A stretch of DNA of 26,816 bases, taken from contig JAGXSO010000078.1 in the NCBI GenBank assembly GCA_018333775.1, positions 1-26,816 of the forward strand, read 5' to 3'. Positions 1-7,704 of this stretch are shown piece by piece (positions within the stretch are counted from its first letter, which is position 1; each line of letters starts with the position of its first letter). The stretch is from Truepera sp. GTDB taxonomy: Bacteria; Deinococcota; Deinococci; Deinococcales; Trueperaceae. Under the pieces are notes generated by a model, which saw only the letters and a list, made by a program, of their open reading frames with translations, was not told the DNA's origin and did not search any database. The translations under genes and the position numbers were made by a program.

Positions 1-776
1 TGGGGGTATTCCGCCTGGCTGGGGCCCTCTTGGCCCTGCTGGCGCTGGCCCAAGAGACCCTGCCGTCGTTTGAGCTGCGCCGCGAAGGGCGCGCCATTAC
101 CGTGCAGCAGACCGCCAGCGACGCCGAGGGGGGGGTGTTCGCCTCGCGGACCGGCTGCCGTGCGCCGGGGATGGTGCTGACCACCGTCTACGCCCCGGCC
201 CCAAGGCGGGTCGAGACTACCGTCAACGAGATAGTGATCCGCTCGAGCATCGTCTTGCGCGAGCAGCCCGCCGGCGACCAGGAGCAGGCGGTGTTGGAGC
301 ATTTCGGCGGGACGCTGGTCTTTAACCCGGAGACCTTCTGCCCCGAGGAGATAACGCCCAGCGACCTCCCCGAAGTGACTATCAGCCAGGGGCGCACTAC
401 CCTCGAAGGGGCGCTTTTTCGCTATTACAACGCCACCGGACTAGGGGTGATGGAGGGGCCGGTGAGCCTTAAGCGCGTAGCCCAAGGGGACTCCCCAGCC
501 TTGACCGCCAGCGCTGAAAGGCTAGAGTTCAACGTCGATACCGACACCACCCTGTTAAGCGGCAACATCCGGGTCGAATCGGAAGACCGCGTGAGTGAGG
601 CCGAGACGCTTGCCCTTGACGAGGCAGCAGGGATAGCCATCTTGCGCGGCAACCCGGCCCGCAGTCGCCGGGGTGGCGACACCGTTGAGGGGGGGGTGAT
701 CGTTTACTACCTCAATACCAACGACGTGGTGGTGCGCGAGGGGGCCAGGGCGACGTTTCAGCTAGACCGTGAGTAG
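1..776 (+). CDS. Exported LptA/OstA-like protein, start codon cut by window edge
   Basis: The reading frame is open to the left edge. The bases shown begin 'TG' in frame, so the start is almost certainly an ATG or GTG whose first base lies just outside the window. Reading from there gives MGVFRLAGALLALLALAQ, a good Sec signal peptide ending near A-L-A-Q. A later TTG at base 30 would destroy that peptide. The exported part is about 240 residues. Its C-terminal third (signature around 'LEFNVDTDTTLLSGNIRVES' and 'AETLALDEAAGIAILRGNP') has the repeating beta-strand pattern of LptA/OstA periplasmic domains, which bind lipid acyl chains in LPS transport. The N-terminal half has two cysteines and is not recognised. 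No lpt partner genes are visible. The family call is moderate; the role in this organism's envelope is inference. It converges with the ABC exporter genes. Confidence 0.6.
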   Translation, partial: GVFRLAGALLALLALAQETLPSFELRREGRAITVQQTASDAEGGVFASRTGCRAPGMVLTTVYAPAPRRVETTVNEIVIRSSIVLREQPAGDQEQAVLEHFGGTLVFNPETFCPEEITPSDLPEVTISQGRTTLEGALFRYYNATGLGVMEGPVSLKRVAQGDSPALTASAERLEFNVDTDTTLLSGNIRVESEDRVSEAETLALDEAAGIAILRGNPARSRRGGDTVEGGVIVYYLNTNDVVVREGARATFQLDRE

Positions 777-825
777 GCGGCTTGGCTTAATCGTCCGCTG
801 CGGCTCGAGCGGGTCGCTCCCGGTA

Positions 826-2745
826 CTATCGTTCTCGCCTCCGGCTCGGAAGCAGCTCGTAGAGCTTGCGGTAGTAGCCGTCCTGTTTGAGCAGCTCGAA
901 GTGGTTACCCGACTCGATCAATCTACCCTTGCGCATCACCATAATGCGATTAACATCCTGAATGGTGGAGAGCCGGTGCGCGATGATGATGCTGGTGCGG
1001 CCTTGCAGCAGCTTCTTGAGGGCGTCCTGGATCAGCTCTTCGGTCTCGGTATCGACGTTGGCGGTAGCTTCGTCTAGCACTAGCAGGATGTCAGGATTTT
1101 GCACCAGCGCTCGAGCAAAGGCAATTAACTGCTTCTGGCCGGTTGAGAAGCCCGCGCCGCGCTCGAGCACCGGTGTGTCGTAACCCTGCGGCAGGCGGGT
1201 GATGAAGTCATGAGCATTAACGAACTTAGCCGCCTGGGTGACTCGCTCGAGCGGGATGTCGGGGTTATTTAGGCTGATATTGCTAATGACCGTGCCGCTG
1301 AATAGGAAGGGGTCTTGCAGGACGATGCCGATATGGCGCCGCAGCTCTTGCTGGGGGTAGTCGCGCACGTCGCGCCCGTCGATCTTGACCGCGCCCTGTT
1401 GCACGTCGTAAAAGCGGCTGATTAAGCTAATAATGGTGGTCTTGCCAGCGCCGGTGTGCCCCACAAAGGCGACCGACTCGCCCGGCGCGACCGTGAAACT
1501 CACGTCTCTTAACACCCAGTCGGGGTTCCTGGCCTCGCTCGGACCCTCGTGCTGATAAGCGAACCAGACCTGCTCGAAGCTGACTTCGCCCCTAAAGCCG
1601 CCCTTAAAACTGATCGGCGCGGGCTTGTCAGCGACCTTCTCCGGCGTGTCGAGCAGCCCAAAGATCCGCTCGGAGGAGGCCATCGCCGCCTGCATGATGT
1701 TGTACTTTTCACTCAGATCCTGGAGCGGCCTAAAAAACATCCCGGCGTAAAACATAAACGAGGTCAGCACGCCAACGGTGACCGTGCCCCCGCCGAGGAT
1801 CTGGCTAGCCCCGTAAAAGAGGATCAGCGCAGTGGCGATAGCTCCGGTGAACTGCACCGCCGGGAAGAACAGGCTGAACCAGCGGATCTGTTCGATATAG
1901 GCATCGAGCAGGCCCAGGTTGATCTGATCGAAGCGCTGCTGATTTTTGGCCTCACGGTTGAATAGCTGGACAGTCTTCATGCCGGAGAGGTTCTCCTGCA
2001 AATAAGTGTTTGATTGGGAGACCCGCAGCCGCACTGCGCGGTAGGCGTCGCGGATGCGGGCGCGCAGGAAGTTAAGCGCTATAAACAAGGGCGGCATCAC
2101 CGCCAGGGTGACTAGGGCTAGCTGCCAGTCGATGATAAACATGTAAACGAGCAGCCCCACCATCAGGCCGATATCGGCAATCAGCCCGACAATGCCATCG
2201 GTCATCATCGACTGGATGGCGTCAACATCGCTGGTGACGCGGGTCATCAGGCGGCCGACCGGCGTGCGGTCGAAAAAGCCCAGATGCAGGCGCTGGATCT
2301 TGGCAAATAACTCCTTGCGGATGTCGTAAATCAGCTTCTGTCCCAGCCAGGAGATCAGGTAGGTATAGCTGTAGCGCAGGATGAAATTTATGAGCCTGAT
2401 GCCGAGATAGATCAGGACGATCACCAACAGGCCGTCAAAGCGCTCATCGAGAGTAAGGCCGAGGTAAGGCCCTACCGGGTTGATGTACCTATCGATGCCG
2501 AGCTGCATGAGATAGGGGAAGATGGGAACTAGCGCCGAGTAGATCAGCAGCAGGCCTACAGCTAACCAGACGTAGCGCGCATACGGCTTAAGGTAGACCA
2601 GGAGCCGCTTGGTGATATCGATATCGAAGGCTTTTTTGAAGGCCTCGCCGTCTTCGTCGAACTGCCCCTCAAAGCGCAGCGCTTTAGCGCGCTGCCGGCG
2701 CAGCCGTTTAGCTTCGCGTTTGGCCTCTTCAACGCTGTAGCTCAT
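826..2745 (-). CDS. ABC exporter half-transporter with catalytic glutamate (TmrA-like)
   Basis: A 639-residue type IV (MsbA-like) ABC exporter subunit. A charged N-terminal extension (about 1-45) is followed by six predicted membrane helices (about 55-340) and a nucleotide-binding domain. Visible motifs are Walker A GHTGAGKT (429-436), a non-consensus signature FSTGQ (533-537), Walker B ending in D558 with catalytic E559, and switch H590. The altered signature with an intact glutamate is the pattern of one subunit of asymmetric heterodimers such as TmrAB, TM287/288 and BmrCD, which export drugs, lipids or peptides. It overlaps the upstream partner gene by 17 bases, and its ATG follows a strong GGAGG (TTGGAGGAAA-ATG) lying inside the partner's last codons. 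The substrate cannot be read from sequence. Confidence 0.93.
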   Translation of the reverse strand: MSYSVEEAKREAKRLRRQRAKALRFEGQFDEDGEAFKKAFDIDITKRLLVYLKPYARYVWLAVGLLLIYSALVPIFPYLMQLGIDRYINPVGPYLGLTLDERFDGLLVIVLIYLGIRLINFILRYSYTYLISWLGQKLIYDIRKELFAKIQRLHLGFFDRTPVGRLMTRVTSDVDAIQSMMTDGIVGLIADIGLMVGLLVYMFIIDWQLALVTLAVMPPLFIALNFLRARIRDAYRAVRLRVSQSNTYLQENLSGMKTVQLFNREAKNQQRFDQINLGLLDAYIEQIRWFSLFFPAVQFTGAIATALILFYGASQILGGGTVTVGVLTSFMFYAGMFFRPLQDLSEKYNIMQAAMASSERIFGLLDTPEKVADKPAPISFKGGFRGEVSFEQVWFAYQHEGPSEARNPDWVLRDVSFTVAPGESVAFVGHTGAGKTTIISLISRFYDVQQGAVKIDGRDVRDYPQQELRRHIGIVLQDPFLFSGTVISNISLNNPDIPLERVTQAAKFVNAHDFITRLPQGYDTPVLERGAGFSTGQKQLIAFARALVQNPDILLVLDEATANVDTETEELIQDALKKLLQGRTSIIIAHRLSTIQDVNRIMVMRKGRLIESGNHFELLKQDGYYRKLYELLPSRRRER

Positions 2746-4525
2746 TTTCCTCCAAGGACGCCTCGAGCTGCTGACGGCGGTCCATGTCGGCGTACCAACC
2801 GCCTTGGGCTACCAGCTCCTGGTGGCTCCCTTGCTCGATTATCCGGCCTTGCTCGAGCACTAAGATGCGGTCGGTATGCACAAAGGCCGAGATACGGTGG
2901 CCCACGATGATGGCGGTGCGTCCCTGGGTTACCTTACCCAAGCCTTGCAAGATGCGGGCCTCGGTCTGCGTGTCAACGGCGCTGAGTGCGTCGTCCAGGA
3001 TAAGAATGGCGGGGTCGCGGATGATAGCCCTGGCCATGGCCGTGCGCTGGCGCTGGCCGCCCGAGAGGGTGACGCCGCGTTCGCCCAGGGTGGTGTCGTA
3101 ACCCGCTGGAAAGCCCTCGACGTCATCAGCGAGCTGCACTAACTCGGCGACCTCCTTGACGCGCTGCCTTAAGCGCTCTGGATCATCCTCGACGCCATAG
3201 GCGATGTTCTCGGCGATGCTGTCCGAGAATAGGAAGGGCTCTTGCGGGATCATGCCGATGCTCCGCCGCAGGACCGCTAGCGGATAGCGCTTGATGTCGA
3301 TGCCGTCAATCAGGATGCGGCCTGAGGTGGGCTCGAGCAAGCGGGCGATCAGGTTGGCAAGCAACGTCTTGCCGGCGCCGGTGCGCCCGGTGACGCCGAT
3401 GCTCTCGCCGGCGCGGATCTTAAACGAAACGTTATCAAGCGCCGTAAACTCGCCAAAGCGCAGGGTCACCTGCTGAAACTCGATGGCTCCCTTTATGCGC
3501 TGTAACGAAATGGTTGGGCGAAGCCTTAAATCGGTCTGCTCGTTGTCGCGGATCTCCGGCACCTCGCCCTGGATCTCGCGCAGCCGCCCCCAGGAGGTGC
3601 GGCCCCGCTGCACCACGCTGGCGATCCAGCCCAAAGCGACCATCGGCCACTGGATCCCTTCAAAGAGCAGAATAAAGGCGATGAACTCGCCGATCGACAG
3701 CTCGCCACCTAGCCCTAGCATGTAGCGCCCGCCAAGGAGCAGCAAGAGTGAGATAGTCAGACCAAAGAGCAGCTCCATCAATGGAAACAGCGGCCCTTCA
3801 ACGCGGGTTAGCGCCAGATTGCGGCGGATGAACTCGTCGTTAAGCTCGCGATAGCGCGACAGCTCGCGCTGCTCAATGGCGAAGCCCTTGACCACGCGGA
3901 TGCCCGAGAAGTTCTCCTGGGCCATCGCGGAGATATCAGAAAACTGCTCCTGGACTTTTTCGTAACGCTGGTGGATAATGCGCAGCAGCAAGAAGAAGCT
4001 AAGCGTAATAAGCGGGACGGTTAGCATGGTCAACAGGGTCAGGCTGACGTTGAGCAAAAACATCTGGATCAGGGTGAAGCCTAACAGCAGCGCAGTATTG
4101 ATCCCCTGAAAGACGCCCACCCCGATCATCATCCTGACTGCGTTAAGGTCCGCCGTCAGGCGGGCCATCAAGTCGCCTACCCGGTGAGTGTCGTAGTAGC
4201 GCGGGCTAAGGCGGGTGAAATGCTCGAACAGGTCGCGCCGGATATCGAACTGGATCTCCCAGCTGGCGTTGAGGATGCTGCGCCGGACCACCACCATGGC
4301 GGTGGCGCTAAAGCCCACTGCGGCCAGGATGCCGAACAGGTAGAGCCAGGGCATAGCGCCGCCCCTATTGATGGCATCGATAGCGGCCCCTACCAGGCGC
4401 GGGGCGAGGGTGGTGGTAAAGCTCGAGACGACGAGCGCGGCGATGCCTAGCGCAAAGGGGAGGGGGTAGCGGCGCAGGTATTTGAAAAGGTCGCGAACGA
4501 TGGCGCCTCCTCGGCAGCTTGTCAT
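2729..4525 (-). CDS. ABC exporter half-transporter with degenerate ATP site (TmrB-like)
   Basis: A 598-residue partner of the downstream ABC subunit: six membrane helices (about 20-305), then a nucleotide-binding domain with Walker A GRTGAGKT (380-387), consensus signature LSGGQ (487-491), Walker B ILILDD and switch H543. The residue after the Walker B aspartate is D512 instead of glutamate. In a heterodimer its Walker A/B would therefore face the partner's FSTGQ signature and form the non-hydrolysing site, while its LSGGQ completes the active one. The start is uncertain. The ATG at 4525 has no close ribosome-binding site, whereas a perfect GAGGAGG covers codons 5-7, four bases before an in-frame ATC (4501-4499). 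A promoter-like TTGCCC-17-TAGCAT overlaps the ATG. Confidence 0.92.
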   Translation of the reverse strand: MTSCRGGAIVRDLFKYLRRYPLPFALGIAALVVSSFTTTLAPRLVGAAIDAINRGGAMPWLYLFGILAAVGFSATAMVVVRRSILNASWEIQFDIRRDLFEHFTRLSPRYYDTHRVGDLMARLTADLNAVRMMIGVGVFQGINTALLLGFTLIQMFLLNVSLTLLTMLTVPLITLSFFLLLRIIHQRYEKVQEQFSDISAMAQENFSGIRVVKGFAIEQRELSRYRELNDEFIRRNLALTRVEGPLFPLMELLFGLTISLLLLLGGRYMLGLGGELSIGEFIAFILLFEGIQWPMVALGWIASVVQRGRTSWGRLREIQGEVPEIRDNEQTDLRLRPTISLQRIKGAIEFQQVTLRFGEFTALDNVSFKIRAGESIGVTGRTGAGKTLLANLIARLLEPTSGRILIDGIDIKRYPLAVLRRSIGMIPQEPFLFSDSIAENIAYGVEDDPERLRQRVKEVAELVQLADDVEGFPAGYDTTLGERGVTLSGGQRQRTAMARAIIRDPAILILDDALSAVDTQTEARILQGLGKVTQGRTAIIVGHRISAFVHTDRILVLEQGRIIEQGSHQELVAQGGWYADMDRRQQLEASLEENELQR

Positions 4526-4656
4526 GCTACCACGTGGGCGGTAGCGGGCAAGCCCTCCTGGTCACAGACCTTTTACCGGTGCAGGCTGCCTTGCGCGTCA
4601 TAAACGCCGAAGTGGCCGGGCTGCTGCGCTGAGCCGTCGGCCGGAGCAGAATTAAA

Positions 4657-4691
4657 CCAGCGCGGGGTGGAGATAATCCACCCCGCGCTGG
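4657..4691 (-). terminator. Rho-independent terminator after the Asp-rich protein gene
   Basis: A perfect 15-bp stem, CCAGCGCGGGGTGGA (4657-4671) pairing with 4677-4691, with a 5-base loop. On the minus strand it is followed by TTTAATT. It lies 17 bases past the stop codon of the Asp-rich protein gene (4708) and before the ABC exporter operon. The T run is short, but the stem is very stable. Confidence 0.85.
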
Positions 4692-4707
4692 CCTTGACTG
4701 TTAACGG

Positions 4708-5238
4708 TTAGCGGTCATCGTCGTCATCGTCATCTTCATCGCTATCGTCATCATCGTTGTCATCATCATCTTCGTAGTCATCGTCGTCATCTTCATCGTC
4801 GTAATCATCGTCATCGTAGTAGTCGTCGTAGTCATCATCATCACGCCGGTCATCATCACGCCGGTCATCGCCGCGGCCACGGCCTGGGCGGTCATCATCG
4901 GGCAAGCGCTCTTCGCGCCAGATCTCAAACACAAAGCCAGGTATCTGCAAGGTGTCGCGCAGGGAGATTAGCTCTGTGCCGCTAATTAACAGAATGTCAT
5001 TAGTTTCGGTGACCGCTACTTCGAACGATACTTTGGTGCCGTCGCGCTGGGTAATGGTCATAGTGGCAAAGCCGTTAAAGCCTTGCAGCAGGTCGAGATC
5101 GAAGTTGTCGTAGACCAACTTGCCAAGGGCCACTACGCGGCCGGTGTCGTCTGTGAGCTCTACCTGCCCAAAGGGTAGCTCGAGCGCGAACGCTAGGCTT
5201 AGCAGGCTGATCAGGGCTACGGTTAAAAGCTTCTTCAT
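4708..5238 (-). CDS. Exported protein with Asp-rich C-terminal tail
   Basis: A 176-residue protein of unrecognised family. The ATG follows GGAGG at good spacing (GTGGAGGTTAACC-ATG). Residues 1 to about 19 form a typical signal peptide (MKKLLTVALISLLSLAFA). Residues 20-112 look like a small beta-rich domain. The last 63 residues contain 41 aspartates plus scattered Tyr, Glu, Arg and Asn, with almost nothing hydrophobic. The tail begins Arg/Gly-Asp mixed (RPGRGRG, DDRRDDD) and becomes nearly pure Asp/Tyr. The DNA there is GAY-triplet rich, so it may change length by slippage. Such a tail outside the cytoplasm would bind divalent cations (Ca, Mg, Mn) or cationic envelope polymers; this is inference. 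The gene stands alone, ended by a strong hairpin. Confidence 0.85.
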   Translation of the reverse strand: MKKLLTVALISLLSLAFALELPFGQVELTDDTGRVVALGKLVYDNFDLDLLQGFNGFATMTITQRDGTKVSFEVAVTETNDILLISGTELISLRDTLQIPGFVFEIWREERLPDDDRPGRGRGDDRRDDDRRDDDDYDDYYDDDDYDDEDDDDDYEDDDDNDDDDSDEDDDDDDDR

Positions 5239-5268
5239 GGTTAACCTCCACGAGCAGCATGCAACCCT

Positions 5269-5287
5269 TAGCTTAAGGCTAGCTTAA
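5269..5287 (-). promoter_or_regulatory. Direct repeat upstream of the Asp-rich protein gene
   Basis: Two exact copies of TTAAGCTA (minus strand) separated by GCC, so repeating every 11 bp, about one helical turn. They end 30 bases before the ATG at 5238. This is the geometry of tandem sites for a response regulator on one DNA face. No clear -35/-10 pair could be assigned around it. Confidence 0.35.
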
Positions 5288-5293
5288 CGGCGG

Positions 5294-6280
5294 TCAGTAG
5301 CCGTGTTGCGGATTGACCTGGTTGCGCGCCTCGCCGCGTGCCAGGGCGTTGAGGGTGGCGGCGATGTCGTGCAGCAGGGCCGCAGTCTCCCCACGGACGG
5401 CGTTGCTGCGGTGAGGGCTCAGCACCACGTTGGGGAGTTCATGCAGCGGAGCATCAGCAGGGAAGGTGTGGCTGCGAGCCGCTTCATTCTCCGGGTAGCG
5501 CCACCAGACATCTAGCCCGGCGGCGGCCAGCGTGCCGTCGGTCAGGGCGGCATAGAGGGCGTGCTGGTCGATTACCGGGCCGCGTCCGACGTTGACCAAG
5601 AGACTGCCAGGCTTCATAGCAGCAAAGGCTTTGGCATCCAGCAGCCCCTCGGTAGCCGGGGTGTGCGGCAGGCTGACTACTACCGCGTCGGCACTAGCTA
5701 GCGCCTCATGGAGCTGTGGCGGTGTAAAGACTTCCTCCAGCCAGGCATCCGGGGAAGTAGCATGGCGCTTTAGCGCCGTCAGCTTCAGGCCCAGGCCGCG
5801 CAGCAGCCGGGCGGCCTCCCGGCCGATAGCGCCATAGCCGAGTAAGAGGCAGGTCTGGCCGGGCAAGTAGAGCGAGGTGAAAGCCTGGTCGTACCTGGGC
5901 CCCCAGTCGCCCCGGCGCAGCGCCTGGTCGGCCTCGATTAGGCGGCAGGCGCAGGCTAAGAGCAGCGCCACAGCGTGGTAGGCCACAAAAGCGGCGTTGT
6001 AGTGTGAGTTATAGAGGCGCAGGTGGGGGCGCTTAAGCACGCCCTGCCGGACTTCGGGCGGGATGCCGGCCCAGGGTACCAGCAGGTGCTTCAGGTGCGG
6101 GGCATCGAGCATCGCCTCGGTGGGTTGGCCGTCGATCAACAGGTCGATGTCATTGAGATAAGGGCTGAGCTTGTCGCGGTCAGACTCGACGAGTAGCGTA
6201 ATATCAGGGCTCAGCAGCGGGATGAGATTTTGAGCGTGAGCGGCGTTAAAGCGGCTAGACCAGAGCACGGTAAGCGGCAT
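5294..6280 (-). CDS. D-isomer-specific 2-hydroxyacid dehydrogenase family protein
   Basis: A 328-residue NAD(P)-dependent oxidoreductase-like protein. The N-terminal part (1-100) is the flexible catalytic half. The Rossmann domain carries G148-Y-G150-A-I-G153 in 'LLLGYGAIGREAARLL'. The substrate-binding arginine is R233 (NVGRGPVID) and the catalytic histidine is H290 (LSPHRS). The catalytic glutamate of this family normally sits 29 residues after that arginine, in 'DVFxxEP'; here the segment is 'GLDVWWRYP' and the position is Y262. A longer loop (PENEAARSHTFPADAP) precedes the histidine. The protein is cytoplasmic with unknown substrate; glyoxylate/hydroxypyruvate-type reduction is the family norm. 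There is no ribosome-binding site, but TATACT lies 7 bases before the ATG, suggesting a leaderless transcript. Confidence 0.85.
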   Translation of the reverse strand: MPLTVLWSSRFNAAHAQNLIPLLSPDITLLVESDRDKLSPYLNDIDLLIDGQPTEAMLDAPHLKHLLVPWAGIPPEVRQGVLKRPHLRLYNSHYNAAFVAYHAVALLLACACRLIEADQALRRGDWGPRYDQAFTSLYLPGQTCLLLGYGAIGREAARLLRGLGLKLTALKRHATSPDAWLEEVFTPPQLHEALASADAVVVSLPHTPATEGLLDAKAFAAMKPGSLLVNVGRGPVIDQHALYAALTDGTLAAAGLDVWWRYPENEAARSHTFPADAPLHELPNVVLSPHRSNAVRGETAALLHDIAATLNALARGEARNQVNPQHGY

Positions 6281-6287
6281 GGCTTAA

Positions 6288-6293
6288 GTATAG
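6288..6293 (-). promoter_or_regulatory. Candidate leaderless -10 (TATACT) for the dehydrogenase gene
   Basis: TATACT is followed by TAAGCC and then the ATG at 6280. No Shine-Dalgarno sequence lies in between. A TANNNT hexamer 6-8 bases before the start codon is the known leaderless promoter arrangement in Deinococcus/Thermus relatives. No convincing -35 was found. Confidence 0.4.
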
Positions 6294-6299
6294 ACCCTC

Positions 6300-6368
6300 G
6301 GGTTTCACCCCTACCCCGGCCCTCCCCCTATTGCCGTATCAGGGGGAGGGTGTGGGAGGGGGTTTCTA
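6300..6368. repeat. C/G-rich imperfect palindrome in intergenic DNA
   Basis: A central perfect 10-bp inverted repeat, CCCTCCCCCT (6320-6329) and AGGGGGAGGG (6341-6350), has an 11-base loop. It is flanked by further C-rich (GGTTTCACCCC) and G-rich (GAGGGGGTTTCT) arms that continue the pairing imperfectly. The composition differs sharply from the neighbouring genes, and it resembles dispersed REP-like or miniature palindromic elements found between genes. It sits between divergent genes (dehydrogenase leftward, pspA rightward), so it is not a terminator for either. Confidence 0.5.
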
Positions 6369-6469
6369 AGGGTCGGGGTCCGCTCATGTGATAGACCCCT
6401 GCCTATGCTGTGACCAACGAGCAGTAAGATAGGGCGTGAGCCGACGACTCATCAGAAAGGTGGTAAGCC

Positions 6470-7141
6470 ATGGGTGTCTTCGAACGCATCGGCCTGATCA
6501 TTCGCTCGAACATCAACGACCTCCTGACCCGGGCGGAGGATCCTGAAAAGATCATCAATCAGACGATTATGGACATGCACCAGGCCCAGTATGAGGCTCG
6601 CATGGAGGTCGCGCAGGCTATCGCCGAGGGGAAGAAGCTCGAGCGTGACTACCAGGCCAACCAGCGGGAGGCCCAGAGCTGGCTCGAGAAGGCTGAGCAG
6701 GCGCTTAAGGCTGGCCGTGAGGACTTAGCCCGCGAGGCGCTGCGGCGCAAGAAAGCAGCCGAAGACTTAGCCGGCGGCCTCAAGGAGCAGCTTGATGCTC
6801 ACAACGTCATGGTGGAGAGGCTAAAGACGCAGTTGCGTGCGCTGGACGCTAAGATCGGCGAAGCGGAGCGCAAGCGCCAGCTACTCATCGCCCGCCAGCA
6901 GCGCTCTCAGGCTCAGGAGGCGGTGGGCGCGGCCATGGCTAAAACCGATACTCGCAAGGCCTTTGCGGCCTTTGAGCGCATGGAGTCCAAGATCACTCAG
7001 CGCGAGGATCGCTTAGCCGCCGAGGCTGAACTGGCGGCCGACCTTAGCCTTGATGACGATTTTGCTGCGCTCGGTGCAGATAACGAGGTCGAAGACGAGC
7101 TGGCGGCGCTCAAAGCCAAACTTGGCACCTCGGAGGGCTAA
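6470..7141 (+). CDS. pspA: PspA/IM30 (Vipp1) family membrane-stress protein
   Basis: A 223-residue protein that is almost entirely helical coiled coil. The N-terminal amphipathic segment MGVFERIGLIIRSNINDLL, followed by 'AEDPEKIINQTIMDM', is diagnostic of PspA/IM30. The length is that of the family. These ESCRT-III-related proteins form rings or rods on the inner face of damaged membranes. The ATG is preceded by AAAGGTGGTAAGCC. The last 25 residues are acidic and probably disordered. The gene downstream begins 8 bases after the stop and encodes a membrane-anchored helical protein, probably a partner. No PspF-type regulator or pspB/C is seen. Confidence 0.93.
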   Translation: MGVFERIGLIIRSNINDLLTRAEDPEKIINQTIMDMHQAQYEARMEVAQAIAEGKKLERDYQANQREAQSWLEKAEQALKAGREDLAREALRRKKAAEDLAGGLKEQLDAHNVMVERLKTQLRALDAKIGEAERKRQLLIARQQRSQAQEAVGAAMAKTDTRKAFAAFERMESKITQREDRLAAEAELAADLSLDDDFAALGADNEVEDELAALKAKLGTSEG

Positions 7142-7149
7142 GCCGCTAG

Positions 7150-7704
7150 GTGTTTGAACTTGCTCTGATCCTGCTCGCTATCCTGGGGCTGGGCGTATGG
7201 GGAATTATCTCCGGCATCCGCCTCAGCCGGCGTCAGCCCGCTAAGGCCCCAGTGAGCCCGCAGGCGCTCTCGTCGCTAGCCCAGCCGTTTCGCCGCCTGC
7301 TGGGCGAAGCGGTTGAGATCGAGCGTGAGGTAGTGCGGCGCACCGCCTCCGCTCCCAAGCCGGTGCAGCGCAGCCTGAGCGACTTAGCCCTGCGCCTCCG
7401 CCGCCTGGTAGAACGCGCTCTGCCGCGGGCGCGGCACGGCACCGAGCTGGCGGGCTATCTACTGCGGCTTGATCCGGGCGAGCCGCAGTACCAACAGACT
7501 GAGCAGACTATCAAGGAGATCGAACGGGAGCTGACCGAGTTTGTGGCGGTGCTCAAAAAGTTGCGCGGCAAGGTCTATCAGATCCTGACCGATGCCTCAA
7601 ATCTTGGCCTAGAGCAGGGGCTAAAGCGCGATCTGGATGACGCGGTGATGGAAGTCACGGCGCTAGAAGAGGCTTTTGCCGAGCTGAGAGCGGAACAGCG
7701 CTAA
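7150..7704 (+). CDS. Membrane-anchored helical protein, probable PspA partner
   Basis: A 184-residue protein of unrecognised family starting at GTG, 8 bases after the pspA stop. A single N-terminal membrane helix (residues 2-24, ELALILLAILGLGVWGIISG) is followed by a basic stretch (RLSRRQPAK) predicting a cytoplasmic remainder. Residues 40-184 are charged and helical, rich in Arg, Leu and Glu, likely a coiled coil. The tight spacing suggests co-transcription with pspA and a role in recruiting or anchoring PspA at the membrane; that role is inferred from position alone. The ribosome-binding site is weak (GGAGG is 13 bases away), so translational coupling to pspA is likely. Confidence 0.75.
   Translation: MFELALILLAILGLGVWGIISGIRLSRRQPAKAPVSPQALSSLAQPFRRLLGEAVEIEREVVRRTASAPKPVQRSLSDLALRLRRLVERALPRARHGTELAGYLLRLDPGEPQYQQTEQTIKEIERELTEFVAVLKKLRGKVYQILTDASNLGLEQGLKRDLDDAVMEVTALEEAFAELRAEQR

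Noticed and set aside
777..825. Terminator between the LptA-like gene and the convergent ABC gene
   Set aside because: Only a 5-bp stem (CCGCT/AGCGG) was found, with no T run.
6404..6430. TATGCT or TAAGAT as -10 of a pspA promoter
   Set aside because: Neither has an acceptable -35 at 16-18 bp spacing.
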